The notes: generated from the sequence alone by a model not told the origin. 64,000 bases of DNA from Gimesia sp. (GCF_040219335.1 NZ_JAVJSQ010000031.1:62001-126000); one strand, 5' to 3'; positions 52,250-62,348 are shown, counted from the first letter of the stretch. A program made the numbers and translations.

Positions 52250-53395
52250 ATGAAACAGATCTCCCTTTTGACATTGGCACTCTTCCTCGCTCTGCCCCAA
52301 CGGGCGGCAGAAGCCTGTATGAATTGCGTGAACAGTGTCACCGAGGTAAAGCTGCCCTTTCTGAACTCCCTGCTCCTCGCTTTTACCGGCTGGCTGGTTC
52401 TCACGCTGATTTTCTGTCGCCCCCTGACGAAAGGGACCAGGCGGTTTTACTATTTCGGAATCCCCTTCTTGATACTGGGAGTTCTGATGTTCGTTCCCCT
52501 GGGAATGGGTGTGCCCATCATTCTCTGCTGGATCATCTACCTGCCGTATCAGATTCTGCAGTTCTTCTCGACCAGACAGGAACGCATTTTTAAAAACCTG
52601 CTCCCCCTGAGCGTCAATACCCTCGCATTGCTCCTGTCGTTGATTCTGATCTTCGTCACCACAGCCCGGGCCAATACCACACCGGAACTCATCAAATCGC
52701 TGGGCGGCATTTCCCCCTTCTATCCAGCGACTGTCCACCAGCAAATCACACGTCTGTCCCGACGCGGACCGGAAGTCGTTACCCCACTGAGCGACACCCT
52801 GGCTTCAAATTTCGAGCGCTTTGAGCAGGTCAGCGCCTACCCGACCGCACGCATGGCCTATTGCCTCAGGGAGATCGGCGGTCCCCAGGCGGAAGCAACA
52901 CTACAGGACATCATTGAACACCGCATGAAGTTCAAGGACAGTTCCAGTGCGAAATGGGAAGCCGCGATCTGTTGTCTGTACGCTGAATGTGCCGGTGAGC
53001 GAGCTGTTCCAGTTCTCACGGATCTACTCAACCAGGCAGAACGTAACCAGAACCATTTCCAGAAACGGGTCGCCCTGATCGCGCTGGCTCGCACCCGGGA
53101 TCAAGCCGCCATCGAAACAGTTCTCAATCACGTCCCCTTTTTACAGGAAGATCTGCAGGCTGATCTCACCAGCCGCTGGAGTGCTGCGATGATCAGCCTC
53201 ACCCTGCAGGCACTCGCCGAAGGACAAGCCAGCCCGGACCTGATCCAGAGCCCCGTATACCATCGCCTGATGCTGGGACTGCGACCGGAGCTCAAGTCCG
53301 AATCCGGCATTGTCTGGAATCAGCAATGGGATGGTGAGTTGGACCCGGAGGCGCTCAAAACGCACTGGTCAGCGATACTCAATCAAAAAGACTGA
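52250..53395 (+). CDS. Membrane protein with HEAT-like repeat tail
   Basis: A 381-residue protein. A signal or first membrane segment (LLTLALFLALPQRAAEA) is followed by CMNCVNS and hydrophobic segments at about 40-57, 71-88, 92-110 and 128-147. A cytosolic or periplasmic helical tail from 160 onward contains HEAT-like units (VVTPLSDTLASNFERFEQ, VPVLTDLLNQAERNQNHF). No known family. ATG 52250 is preferred over 52202 because it puts the signal at the N-terminus. It is convergent with the RND gene at 53401. Confidence 0.65.
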   Translation: MKQISLLTLALFLALPQRAAEACMNCVNSVTEVKLPFLNSLLLAFTGWLVLTLIFCRPLTKGTRRFYYFGIPFLILGVLMFVPLGMGVPIILCWIIYLPYQILQFFSTRQERIFKNLLPLSVNTLALLLSLILIFVTTARANTTPELIKSLGGISPFYPATVHQQITRLSRRGPEVVTPLSDTLASNFERFEQVSAYPTARMAYCLREIGGPQAEATLQDIIEHRMKFKDSSSAKWEAAICCLYAECAGERAVPVLTDLLNQAERNQNHFQKRVALIALARTRDQAAIETVLNHVPFLQEDLQADLTSRWSAAMISLTLQALAEGQASPDLIQSPVYHRLMLGLRPELKSESGIVWNQQWDGELDPEALKTHWSAILNQKD

Positions 53396-53400
53396 ACTCG

Positions 53401-56400
53401 CTAATCTTCCACGCCTGCCCAGTGAGGATCATCCAGTCCCAGGTTCATCTTGAATTCCTTGTAAGCCACAAACAGCACGGGCACCACGAACAGCGTAATC
53501 AGTTCGACAGTCATCCCGCCAACCACCGGCCAGGCCATCGCCTTGGCCACATCGGAACCGCGACCGGTCGAAAAGATCACGGGCATCAGCGCGATAATCG
53601 TGGTAAATGTTGTCATCAGACAGGGGCGAATCCGCTTGAGCCCTGCCTGCACTGCTGCATTGCGAATATCCTCGCTGGTATTGAGTCGCTTCCGGGTGAA
53701 TACCTGATCGAGATATGTTGCCATTACCACGCCATCATCAACGGCGATACCAAACAAAGCAATAAAGCCAACCCAGACTGCCGTGTTGATCTCAATCTGG
53801 TTCCAGCCCAGGAAGATCATACCGCCGGCAAACGCGACCGGTATCCCGGCAAACACGGTCAGCGCGATCGACAGATTGCGGAACTGCAGATAGATAATAA
53901 ACAGGTTGGTGAAGATCACCAGGGGCACCACCCACATCAGCCGCTGGTTGGCTTCAATCTGGTTCTGAAACGATCCGACCGCCTGCAGTGCGTAACCTGC
54001 CGGCAGATCCAGCGAACCTTCCTGCTGCGCAGTCCGCAGGCTGTTTTCAACGGTATCCACGGTTTCCAGAGCCCCTGCCTGCCCCGAAGGAGAGAAAGAG
54101 ACGTAAGCCACCAGCCGTGCGTCTTCGCTGTTAATCACGCCGGGGCCCCAGGTGGTTTTCATCTCTGCCAGCAACGAAAGTGGAATGATCTCTCCTGATT
54201 GTGTGACCACGGGCAGTCGATTCAGTTCGTCAATCTGTTCCCGCAAGTTTCTTTCATAACGGACGCGGATCGGATAGCGTTCGCGGCCCTCGACAGTCCG
54301 TGTCACGTTTGATCCCCCCAGCGCCGTTTCTATCACCTCATTCACCATCGCGGTCGACATCCCGTATCGGGCTGCAGTCTCCCGACTCACATCAAATTCG
54401 ACATACGGTTTCCCGAGCACAATATCCGGATTCACGGTCGCGGCATTGACCTGGGGAATCTGCTTGAGATGATCGGCAACAGCGATCGATGCTTGCGCAA
54501 GCCCATCCAGACTGTCGCCGTAAATTCGGATTGCCATCGACGCCTTGATACCGCTCTGCAACATGACCACGCGCCCTTCGATCGGCTGTAGGGGAGACGC
54601 GGGTGTCACGCCGGGCAGTGTTGCTACCGCGTTGATTTGATCCCAGATATCGTTGGTAGTCACACCGGGCCGCCACTGATCGACGGGCTTGAGCATGACA
54701 TATGTTTCAATCATGGCCGCGGGAGCGGGATCGAGGGCCGATTCAATCCGGCCGATCTTCCCCAGCACGTTTTCAACCTCGGGGATCTCACTGATCAATG
54801 CGTCCTGAGTCTGCAACACTTCCATCGCCTGGGAAAAGCTGGCTGCAGGATAGAGCGTCGGCATATAGAACCAGCTCCCTTCATCGAGGGCAATCCAGTC
54901 ATTCGTTGACAGTCCGGGAAACAGGTGCTTCACCTCAACCCAGCCGGGCACTTCGTTGGGCTCGACACCCAGCGCCCGGGCTCCTTTTTCGAGAGGCTTC
55001 AGCACTGTGGGCATGCCTACCCAGCTTCCCAGACCGAGCAACACAATCAGTGTCGGGCCAGTAAAAAACAGGTACTTGTGCCGCATGAAAAAGCGGAGCG
55101 TGGGTTCGTATAAATAATGAATCAGCCGCGCAACCGGGTTTTCATCGACAGGACGCAACCGTTCGCCCAGCAGCCAGAAACAGCTGATTCCCGCCAGCCC
55201 GACTGCAATCAGCGTCAGCACCGGTAAACTCAATGGCAACCACCGCAGGAAATCCGCACCGAAAGACCATGTCAGGATTCCACAGACCAGCGCGAACACG
55301 ACCGACACAATCAGACGCTGTCTCCAGGGCCTGGGATTCGAATTCAGAAACAGTCGACTCAACAGGGGAACGAGCGTGATCGCCACAATCAGGGCCGCGG
55401 TAATCGAGAAGGTTTTCGTCCAGGCCAGCGGCGCAAACAGTTTGTAATCACGTCCGGTCAGCATGAAGACGGGAAAGAAACTGACAACCGTGGTCATCAC
55501 CGCCGTCACGACCGCCGGGGCCACTTCAGACGCCGCTTCATAAATCACACGTAGTCGCTGCTCCTTCCCCCCGGGACGCCCTTCCGTTTCCCACTGGGCC
55601 AGCGCATCGTAGATCGACTCGGAAATCACAATCCCCATATCCACCATCGTCCCAATCGCGATCGCGATCCCCGCTAATGACATGATATTTGCATCAATGC
55701 CAAACACATTCATCGCGATAAACGCCATCAACACGGCAATGGGGAGTGTGATCGCCACCACCAGGCTGGCCCGCAGATGCAACAGGAACAGCAGAATCAC
55801 CACCGCGGTGATGATTACTTCCTGTGTCAATGCGTCAGTCAATGTCGAAATCGTTTCGTTAATCAGGCCGGTACGATCGTAAACCAGTTTGAAATTGACG
55901 CCCTTCAGCCCCGGTTCGATCTGGGCCATCTTGGCTTTGACGCGATCGATCACCTTGCGGGGATTTTCGCCGAACCGCATCACGACGACGCCCCCCACTG
56001 CTTCGACGCCATTTAAATCGATGGCCCCTCTGCGAAATTCCGGCCCGAGTTGTACGCGGCCCAGATCGCGAATTCGGATAGGTACGCCCTCCTCAGAACG
56101 AATGACCGTCTGTTCGATATCACCGACCGCCTTCTCGGTGCTCTGTTCGGCGCCAATAAAACCACGGCCCCGGATAATGAATTCCATCCCTCCGGATTCC
56201 ACCGTCTTCGCACCCACATCGATGTTTGATTTGCGAACGGCATCAATCACCTGATTCAGGGGAATGTTGTGAAACCGCAGTTTATCCGGATCGATTTCGA
56301 TCTGATACTGCCGGACATAACCTCCCACGCTGGCTACTTCACTGACGCCGGGCACCGCCTGCAATTCGTATTTGACCACAAAATCCTGCAGGCTCCGCAA

Positions 56401-56862
56401 CTCCGCCAGATTCATTCCCGGCGGTGGTTCGAGCGTGTAATACAACACTTGCCCGAGCCCGGTGGCATCCGGCCCCAGAGTCGGCACCACGCCCTCCGGC
56501 AACAGAGCCGCCGCCGTTCCCAGTTGTTCGGCGACCCGCGAACGGGCCCAGTAGAAATCGGTACTGTCTTTAAAGGTGACCTGCACGAAGCTGTAACCGA
56601 AGAGACTTTTCCCCCGCACCGACTCGGCATCGGGAACTGCCAGCATCGACACCGACAATGGGTAAGTCACCTGGTCTTCCACATCTTTGGGAGACCGACC
56701 CGGCCAGGCCGTGAAGATGATCACCTGGTTCTCACCGATGTTGGGAATCGCATCGATGGGCACATCCCGGACGCTCATCCAGCCAAAACCGACCAGAACC
56801 GCGGTCACACAGAACATGATCAGCGGCTCACGAATACTGAAACGAATCAGGGCACGCAACAT
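53401..56862 (-). CDS. cusA: Heavy-metal efflux RND transporter (CusA/CzcA family)
   Basis: An 1153-residue resistance-nodulation-division pump with 12 transmembrane segments and two large periplasmic loops. The opening LIRFSIREPLIMFCVTAVLVGFGWMSVRDVPIDAIPNIGENQV and the transmembrane-4 GTMVDMGIVISESIYDAL proton-relay segment are typical of the heavy-metal group. It takes metal ions from the periplasm or cytoplasm and expels them through CusB and a TolC partner. An extra GSWV-type segment near residue 620 is longer than in many CusA proteins. It lies three bases after CusB, the last gene of the operon. Confidence 0.95.
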   Translation of the reverse strand: MLRALIRFSIREPLIMFCVTAVLVGFGWMSVRDVPIDAIPNIGENQVIIFTAWPGRSPKDVEDQVTYPLSVSMLAVPDAESVRGKSLFGYSFVQVTFKDSTDFYWARSRVAEQLGTAAALLPEGVVPTLGPDATGLGQVLYYTLEPPPGMNLAELRSLQDFVVKYELQAVPGVSEVASVGGYVRQYQIEIDPDKLRFHNIPLNQVIDAVRKSNIDVGAKTVESGGMEFIIRGRGFIGAEQSTEKAVGDIEQTVIRSEEGVPIRIRDLGRVQLGPEFRRGAIDLNGVEAVGGVVVMRFGENPRKVIDRVKAKMAQIEPGLKGVNFKLVYDRTGLINETISTLTDALTQEVIITAVVILLFLLHLRASLVVAITLPIAVLMAFIAMNVFGIDANIMSLAGIAIAIGTMVDMGIVISESIYDALAQWETEGRPGGKEQRLRVIYEAASEVAPAVVTAVMTTVVSFFPVFMLTGRDYKLFAPLAWTKTFSITAALIVAITLVPLLSRLFLNSNPRPWRQRLIVSVVFALVCGILTWSFGADFLRWLPLSLPVLTLIAVGLAGISCFWLLGERLRPVDENPVARLIHYLYEPTLRFFMRHKYLFFTGPTLIVLLGLGSWVGMPTVLKPLEKGARALGVEPNEVPGWVEVKHLFPGLSTNDWIALDEGSWFYMPTLYPAASFSQAMEVLQTQDALISEIPEVENVLGKIGRIESALDPAPAAMIETYVMLKPVDQWRPGVTTNDIWDQINAVATLPGVTPASPLQPIEGRVVMLQSGIKASMAIRIYGDSLDGLAQASIAVADHLKQIPQVNAATVNPDIVLGKPYVEFDVSRETAARYGMSTAMVNEVIETALGGSNVTRTVEGRERYPIRVRYERNLREQIDELNRLPVVTQSGEIIPLSLLAEMKTTWGPGVINSEDARLVAYVSFSPSGQAGALETVDTVENSLRTAQQEGSLDLPAGYALQAVGSFQNQIEANQRLMWVVPLVIFTNLFIIYLQFRNLSIALTVFAGIPVAFAGGMIFLGWNQIEINTAVWVGFIALFGIAVDDGVVMATYLDQVFTRKRLNTSEDIRNAAVQAGLKRIRPCLMTTFTTIIALMPVIFSTGRGSDVAKAMAWPVVGGMTVELITLFVVPVLFVAYKEFKMNLGLDDPHWAGVED

Positions 56863-56865
56863 GAC

Positions 56866-58965
56866 TTATTTCCCCCCCTGATCTGAAGTCGGTTGCTTTT
56901 CCGGTTTCGCTTCTCCGGCAGAGGGATGCTCCGATTTCTTCTCCACTTTCCCGGTTGGGGCGAATGTCTCCACCAGTTCTCCACAGCGCAACATCTGGCT
57001 GCCGAAATAGGGATTCACGAGTTTCAGGTCCGGCTGCAACCAGTCCCCGCCCCCCTCGGGAACCATGGGACAGTAGAAGTGCTGATACGCCTCTTTCGCT
57101 GTCGCACCTCGTACCTGTGTCGCCAGTTTCACCACCGCATGGCTGATCGGTTTGAATTTCAGGCGTGCCTCTTTCAGCGAAAGATGATGCAGATGCGCCG
57201 CGTTCTCAGCGATCTGTTGCAGTTCCTGTCTGACAGTTGGACTGAGATTAGCATCCTGGGCCAGTTGAGCAGCCAGTTTCTGTAAGGTGGTCGCCTCCGA
57301 TTCTTTTACGGGTTGATCACCGGCAAACTGTTTCTGAATCTTGAAGTAAGCCGCGTACAGTTTTTCTAATTGCGTACCGGTCCCCCCTGCGAGCTTTTCA
57401 ATCTGAATCGAATCAAACTTCAAGGGTCCTTTTTTCTCTTTTGATTTTTTATTCGGCTGATATTTTGTTGGATCAATCAGGCTCGGCTTCCCCGAAAGCT
57501 GCATCTGGGAATCGATCAGGAAATTACCCGACGTAGCGACCTGTTCTCCCGGTTTGACTCCGTCCAGAATCACCGCAGTATCCCCCAGCATCGGGCCGAG
57601 TGTCACGTTTCGGAGTTCAAATCGACCCGGTTTTGTTTCGACATACACGACACTGTGATCGCCGGCCATCAGCACCGCGGACCGGGGCACGGTTAGTGCC
57701 TGTTTCTGCTGAACAGGCTCCTGGCTGTAACCAAATCGTGAAGTGGGTACTAATTTCATCCCACAGATGGGACAGTCTCCTGGCTGGTCCCGGATGACCT
57801 GCGGATGCATCGGACTGATCCACTTTCCTGCCAGCTCCGCATCGTAAACGGCTCCCTGCGGACCGATGGGAACCGTGATCTGTGCCTTGGCATAATCGCC
57901 GGGCCTGAGTTGTCCATGCTCGTTACTGAATTCCACCCGCACACCAACAGTTCGTCGCTGGGGATTCACTGTAGGATCAATAAATACGACACGTCCCTTC
58001 AGGGTTTTACCGGGTAATGACTGCAGCTCGGCGTCGACCTGCTGACCAAAGCGGATGCGGGCGGCATCTTCGGGATAGAGTTCCAGCATCAGCCAGACCG
58101 TCGTCAGATTGGCGATCCGATAAATGGGCTCCCCCGCTTTGATGTACTTCCCTTCTTCGGCCAGTTTTTCCGTAACGGTTCCCCCCATCGGGGCATAAAT
58201 CGTTAGTCGCGACTCAGCCTTACCGGATGCGAGGAGCTGCTGAATCTGCTCCTCTGTCATCCCCAGTTCCACCAGTTTCTGCCTGGAATTCGCAACCAGC
58301 TTTTCCTGTGCTTCACGTACGACTCCGAGGGCAGCAGAACTCATTTTCTTGAGTGCCTTACGGGCTTCCAGCAATTCCACCTGGGCAGCATACAATTCGG
58401 GGCTGTAGACAATCGCCAGGTGGTCTCCCTTCTCGACTTCGACGCCAGTATAATCAGCAAACAGTTTCTCGATCCGTCCATCAATATAAGCGGCGATTGT
58501 CGCCTGCCGGCTCTCATCGATTTCAATCGAACCGATGGTTTCAATCGTCGAGTTGACTGCCTGCGTCTTCACTTCCGCCGTCTGTATATTAGCCAGGCGA
58601 CGCTGTGCCGGTTCAATCGTCACCGCCAGTTCATCAATGTTGGCGCCCTTCTTCGCCGCCGGCACCAGTTCCATCCCACAAATGGGACAGCGTCCCGGTT
58701 GGGGCTGGCGGATTTGAGGATGCATGGGACAGGTATATGTCGTTTCCTTACCCCCGTCGCTGATCGACGCGGCGGGCGACGTGCCCGACTGGATCCAGCC
58801 GACTCGCTGCGCCAGGCCCACCAGTACAATCAGTAACAGTCCCACCGCCAGAAACAGGGCGGTGGGCAGCAGTTTTCTCAGCCACCAGCGGGCGGACTTG
58901 CCTTCGGGGTGCGGTTTTGTGTCTGGGGAGTTCTGCGGTTGATCATTAGTTGAAGATGAAGTCAT
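56866..58965 (-). CDS. cusB: CusB-type membrane-fusion adaptor with two heavy-metal-binding domains
   Basis: A 699-residue adaptor longer than usual. A transmembrane helix (LLPTALFLAVGLLLIVLVGLA) is followed by a heavy-metal-binding motif YTCPMHPQIRQPQPGRCPICGMEL at about 77-100. The hairpin, lipoyl and beta-barrel domains come next, with a second metal motif ISPMHPQVIRDQPGDCPICGMKL near 385. The C-terminal ~180 residues form a DUF3347-like helical domain with HFYCPMVPEGGGDWLQP. It links the RND pump to TolC and probably hands over Cu/Ag or Pb-like ions. Confidence 0.93.
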   Translation of the reverse strand: MTSSSTNDQPQNSPDTKPHPEGKSARWWLRKLLPTALFLAVGLLLIVLVGLAQRVGWIQSGTSPAASISDGGKETTYTCPMHPQIRQPQPGRCPICGMELVPAAKKGANIDELAVTIEPAQRRLANIQTAEVKTQAVNSTIETIGSIEIDESRQATIAAYIDGRIEKLFADYTGVEVEKGDHLAIVYSPELYAAQVELLEARKALKKMSSAALGVVREAQEKLVANSRQKLVELGMTEEQIQQLLASGKAESRLTIYAPMGGTVTEKLAEEGKYIKAGEPIYRIANLTTVWLMLELYPEDAARIRFGQQVDAELQSLPGKTLKGRVVFIDPTVNPQRRTVGVRVEFSNEHGQLRPGDYAKAQITVPIGPQGAVYDAELAGKWISPMHPQVIRDQPGDCPICGMKLVPTSRFGYSQEPVQQKQALTVPRSAVLMAGDHSVVYVETKPGRFELRNVTLGPMLGDTAVILDGVKPGEQVATSGNFLIDSQMQLSGKPSLIDPTKYQPNKKSKEKKGPLKFDSIQIEKLAGGTGTQLEKLYAAYFKIQKQFAGDQPVKESEATTLQKLAAQLAQDANLSPTVRQELQQIAENAAHLHHLSLKEARLKFKPISHAVVKLATQVRGATAKEAYQHFYCPMVPEGGGDWLQPDLKLVNPYFGSQMLRCGELVETFAPTGKVEKKSEHPSAGEAKPEKQPTSDQGGK

Positions 58966-59188
58966 CTTGCGTTTCCCGGTTTTCTAAAAGAGCGACCAGC
59001 CGGTTATTAACAACCAGCGGTGGACCGTGCCGGATAAACCAGCCAGCCGCCCTGTTTCTCTGGAAATTCAGTCTGAAACAGATGCATACGACAAGCAGCG
59101 GAGCGTCTCTGTTTAGTCAGCACAGAGACTTACTGGAAAGAGGGACGCAGCGAGACTCTTTTTACGATAAGAGGTGCGCCGAAAGCAA

Positions 59189-59647
59189 TCAGGTCAGCGA
59201 GACACAGAACAGCAGCTGCGCAAAATGCGAAGGGCTGCCGTGATCCTGCCTCTCATGACGGGCAGGATGAACTACACATGTATTGGAAAACATGCCTGTA
59301 ACAGGGGGCGTGGCCAGCACATTGACCAGGGAAACGGGAGCCTGTTGTGACGTCGTCTGCTCCGGGAGCGCGGGCTCTGTGCTTCTCTGGACACACTGAC
59401 AACGAGCGTGCAACAGGCCACAAGTGCTCTCGCTGAATTCCTCTTCTGCAGACGCAGATTCAGCCTGTGTCTGCTGTTGGCAGCAGGACGTTTCAGTGGT
59501 ATCGGACACGTGGTCAATCGCTACAGTCTGGCGATTGCAGCGGCTCTGCAGACAACAGCAGCCGAACAGAAAAGACGCACCCAAGGCCTGCGCACACAGC
59601 ATCGCTGTGGTGATCCAGATCAACAGGATTTGACAGGCAGACGCCAT
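59189..59647 (-). CDS. Small exported cysteine-rich protein in the efflux operon
   Basis: A 152-residue protein with a signal-like N-terminus (CQILLIWITTAMLCAQALGASFLFGCC) and many Cys and Ser residues (GCCCLQSRC, TSCCQQQ, STCGLLHARCQC). It may be a periplasmic or outer-membrane-facing metal-binding protein. ATG 59647 has GGAG seven bases upstream; the longer upstream reading has no support. It sits between the TolC and CusB genes on the same strand. No family is recognised. Confidence 0.6.
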   Translation of the reverse strand: MASACQILLIWITTAMLCAQALGASFLFGCCCLQSRCNRQTVAIDHVSDTTETSCCQQQTQAESASAEEEFSESTCGLLHARCQCVQRSTEPALPEQTTSQQAPVSLVNVLATPPVTGMFSNTCVVHPARHERQDHGSPSHFAQLLFCVSLT

Positions 59648-59672
59648 CGAAGGCTCCAGAAATAACAGGACA

Positions 59673-59701
59673 TCAGACTCTCTTATCAATATAGAGTCTG
59701 A
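59673..59701. repeat. 9-bp inverted repeat between TolC and the Cys-rich gene
   Basis: TCAGACTCT (59673-59681) pairs with AGAGTCTGA (59693-59701) across an 11-base loop, and lies between two cotranscribed genes. It may be an attenuator or mRNA-processing hairpin. Confidence 0.6.
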
Positions 59702-59726
59702 GCCTGTTGAAGTCCACCCGGATTTT

Positions 59727-61226
59727 TTACTCTGGTTCCGGTAGCGCTGGTGGTGCCGGAGCATGCAGAGGCACATCCTGACCCGAAACGCGACTGAGTT
59801 GTGTCAGGGCGATCGCCAGTTCGCCAATGGCCTGGTGATATCCCAGCTCAAGCGTCAACAGATTGCGATAATCGCGAATCACGCGGTCAAACTCGACAGC
59901 CCCGCGGGAATAAGACTCCTGGTCGGCCCGCAACGTCTGCTGCGCCTGGGGAAGAATCGTATCTCGATAGAGTTGCGCCGTCTCTTCCGCCCGACGGGCT
60001 TCGGCCAGCAGTTCAGTGATCAACGCATCGTAGCGGTCCAGCAGGTCACTTTCTGAATACGTGGAGGCCAGATGCTTCCAGGTCGCCTCATCTTCCAGCG
60101 CGTCGTATTTCTCTTTCCACAGTGGAATACTGACTTGAGCTCCCAGCGACCAGGGATCCTGCCCTACCTTATACAAATTGGAAGGGGGCCGGTTGTTATC
60201 AGTGAAGAAATAGTTCGCCGACAGTGTCAGTTCCGGTCGACGGCTCAAATGAGCAACTTCGATCCCCCAACGTGTGGCCTGCGTCCGGAGTTGAGCCGCC
60301 TGGATCTCCGGCTGAGAATCCCGGGCCTGCTGAAAGATCTGCTGTGAAGACAGAGTCGGAAGATCGATCTTCAGTTCCTGCGGTGTTAAAATTGATGTAT
60401 CCGCATCACGGGCGATGAGCCGATTGACTTCTGCCTGAATCGCGACCCGCAACTTGCGGTAGGTCAGCAGTCGCTCTTCCAGCTTGCTGAGTTCCAGTGT
60501 TCCCAGCAGAACGTCCCCCTGGGTGGCACTTCCGGTCGAAATCTGTGCATTCGCCACATCGATCAGTGACTGCAGCAGTTGCTGATTTGCTTCTGCGGTT
60601 TCAATCTGCTGGTCAATGACATACAGTCGATACCAGCCCGTCCGCACTGCAGCGATGACCCGCAGTCGTTCTGAGAGATAGTCAGCCCGGACCGCAAAGG
60701 CTTCGAAGCAGGCCTGCTGTTCCATGGCGTCCAGTTTACCCAGCCAAGGAATCGCCTGGCTCATACTCATCACCGCCCGCTGAGAACCGGAAGCCGTCTG
60801 CAGCGGAGCCCCGAAGACATTCGCCCCCAGTCTCGGGTCAGGCAACTTATTGACGTAGCGGGAACGGGACGATGCAGCGTTGTACTCCTGGTAAAGCTTG
60901 ACCAGTTTGGGGTTCTGTTCCACCGCCAGCATCTCCAGTTCACTCAGTGGCTGGGAGATCGCCGGGTGATTTACAACCACATCAGAATGGGTACCGTCAG
61001 TCAATTCCTCCGGAGCAGATTTAATACCCCCGGTCTGGAGAATCTCCGCTTCCGTCACCGGTTCTTCAACGAAAGTTGTCTCGGCAACGGGAGTTGGCTT
61101 TAAATCCACAGAAGCTGTGGTCGAAGCGGTCTGCACGTTGGTTGACTGCGAGGCACAGCCAGTGATGAGTGCAGCTGAGAGTGCCAGCCCCAGTCCGCGC
61201 GCTCTGCCAGAGGGATGTTCCTTCAT
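59727..61226 (-). CDS. TolC family outer-membrane efflux protein
   Basis: A 499-residue protein with a lipobox (LGLALSAALITGCASQS), then about 65 residues of Thr-rich linker. The outer-membrane efflux domain repeats follow: LSELEMLAVEQNPKLVKLYQEYNAASSRSRYVNKLPDPRLG, and a second half beginning SQPEIQAAQLRTQATRWGIEVAHLSRRPELTLSANYFF. Each half forms a coiled-coil tunnel segment. It is the first gene of the efflux operon and supplies the exit duct for CusA/CusB. Confidence 0.93.
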   Translation of the reverse strand: MKEHPSGRARGLGLALSAALITGCASQSTNVQTASTTASVDLKPTPVAETTFVEEPVTEAEILQTGGIKSAPEELTDGTHSDVVVNHPAISQPLSELEMLAVEQNPKLVKLYQEYNAASSRSRYVNKLPDPRLGANVFGAPLQTASGSQRAVMSMSQAIPWLGKLDAMEQQACFEAFAVRADYLSERLRVIAAVRTGWYRLYVIDQQIETAEANQQLLQSLIDVANAQISTGSATQGDVLLGTLELSKLEERLLTYRKLRVAIQAEVNRLIARDADTSILTPQELKIDLPTLSSQQIFQQARDSQPEIQAAQLRTQATRWGIEVAHLSRRPELTLSANYFFTDNNRPPSNLYKVGQDPWSLGAQVSIPLWKEKYDALEDEATWKHLASTYSESDLLDRYDALITELLAEARRAEETAQLYRDTILPQAQQTLRADQESYSRGAVEFDRVIRDYRNLLTLELGYHQAIGELAIALTQLSRVSGQDVPLHAPAPPALPEPE

Positions 61227-61633
61227 CCTGAAACCTTATAGCTGTCCCTGATCCAGGCTCCCTCCTGGAGCTGCATATGATCAGGAGTATGACTTAAAAT
61301 TGGCACGGTCCGGAATAATCATCGGACGGAGCCACTCTACGGCTGTGTGTATGCTGACGAATTTGAGGATTCGAGAGGGGATCAGAGAAGGATGGTAACG
61401 GTTACAGGGGTCATCCCAGTCAGGAAATACAGCATTCCCAAAGAAAATGCTTCAATTTTGCCAGCCCATGAAAATTCAAGATGACCATCTTTTCCTGGTT
61501 TTGGGTTTGAAACTTATGTTTTTTCGCTCTAGTGTTTATTTTTCTACTATGCCTGTTCGATCGAAATAGAGCTGACACATTAAAAGTCTTCGTTCTGAAA
61601 AACGACTCAATCCTTAACTAATATGCAGCTCTT
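61227..61633. other. 407-base non-coding stretch upstream of the efflux operon
   Basis: No gene or RNA was recognised. It is A/T-rich towards 61500-61630 and should contain the promoter of the TolC-led operon on the minus strand. No operator could be identified with confidence. Confidence 0.45.
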
Positions 61634-62143
61634 ATGACTCATAATAAATTGAAATATGAACCCATGCATGTCGATACTTCAAATCCCGTAAACTGGCCGG
61701 TCTTAAGTTACTTCGATATCAACAAACCTGATGATGAAATTGAAATTTATCGAGTTTCTGACATTCCCAAAGAGCTAATGGAAGAAGCGTACTTTGGGTG
61801 TGGGAGTCACCCTGAAATTGTTGGACGTGTTTGGGACAAATTGGGCCAAAAAATACCAGACGAAGCCTGCTGCCTGCTAAACGGTCATAATTGTCTGTTG
61901 CATGATCAGACAGGTATCATCCTGGCAGTGTGTATGGGAACGCAATACTCACTGCGGATCACAGACAATTCTATTGAAGATGCAATCGGAGAAGGATTAT
62001 CTCAAGAATGCAATTGGGGAGGGAGCGGGGATTTCACTGATCTACGTATGGAATTTGGTACGAATTGGTTTTTTGGTTCCTTCGCAGATCAGGAAATAAA
62101 ATGGATTCAAGAATCGTATGACGACTTTAGGATCTCCCCATGA
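61634..62143 (+). CDS. Hypothetical protein, 169 aa, A/T-rich
   Basis: An acidic protein with no recognised family. Landmarks are VLSYFDINKPDDEIEIYRVSDIPKELMEEAYFG, ACCLLNGHNCLLHDQ, and GFTNWFFGSFADQEIKWIQESYDD-like aromatic C-terminus. Codon use is more A/T-rich than neighbours, and the gene lies next to tRNA-Val, a common integration spot, so it may be acquired. The start is at ATG 61634 or an in-frame ATG near 61664. Confidence 0.65.
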   Translation: MTHNKLKYEPMHVDTSNPVNWPVLSYFDINKPDDEIEIYRVSDIPKELMEEAYFGCGSHPEIVGRVWDKLGQKIPDEACCLLNGHNCLLHDQTGIILAVCMGTQYSLRITDNSIEDAIGEGLSQECNWGGSGDFTDLRMEFGTNWFFGSFADQEIKWIQESYDDFRISP

Positions 62144-62233
62144 ACAGAATTGTCTTTGCCGGGAAATCTATATCAATCCCAGCCTGAGCAATCTTGAATC
62201 GTCATTCCGACTTAAAATCGTTTACACAGCGCA

Positions 62234-62272
62234 CAAAAAAAGCCCTAAGTCTCTAATAGACAAGGGCTTTCA
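62234..62272 (-). terminator. Terminator of tRNA-Val
   Basis: On the minus strand AAAGCCCT and AGGGCTTT flank an inner GTCT/AGAC pairing and are followed by seven T residues. It lies directly beyond the tRNA 3' end. Confidence 0.85.
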
Positions 62273-62274
62273 AG

Positions 62275-62348
62275 TGGACGATACTGGATTCGAACCAGTG
62301 ACCTCCACGATGTCAACGTGGCACTCTAACCAACTGAGCTAATCGTCC
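62275..62348 (-). tRNA. tRNA-Val (anticodon GAC)
   Basis: The minus strand folds as a cloverleaf. The acceptor GGACGAT pairs with ATCGTCC, with A as discriminator. The D arm begins TAGCTC, the anticodon stem CCACG/CGTGG encloses TTGACAT, giving GAC for GUC/GUU valine codons. The T arm is ACTGG-TTCGAAT-CCAGT. CCA is not encoded. Confidence 0.95.

Noticed and set aside
53422..54198. 258-residue plus-strand frame inside the CusA gene
   Set aside because: It is antisense to a well-supported RND gene and has His/Gln-rich shadow composition.
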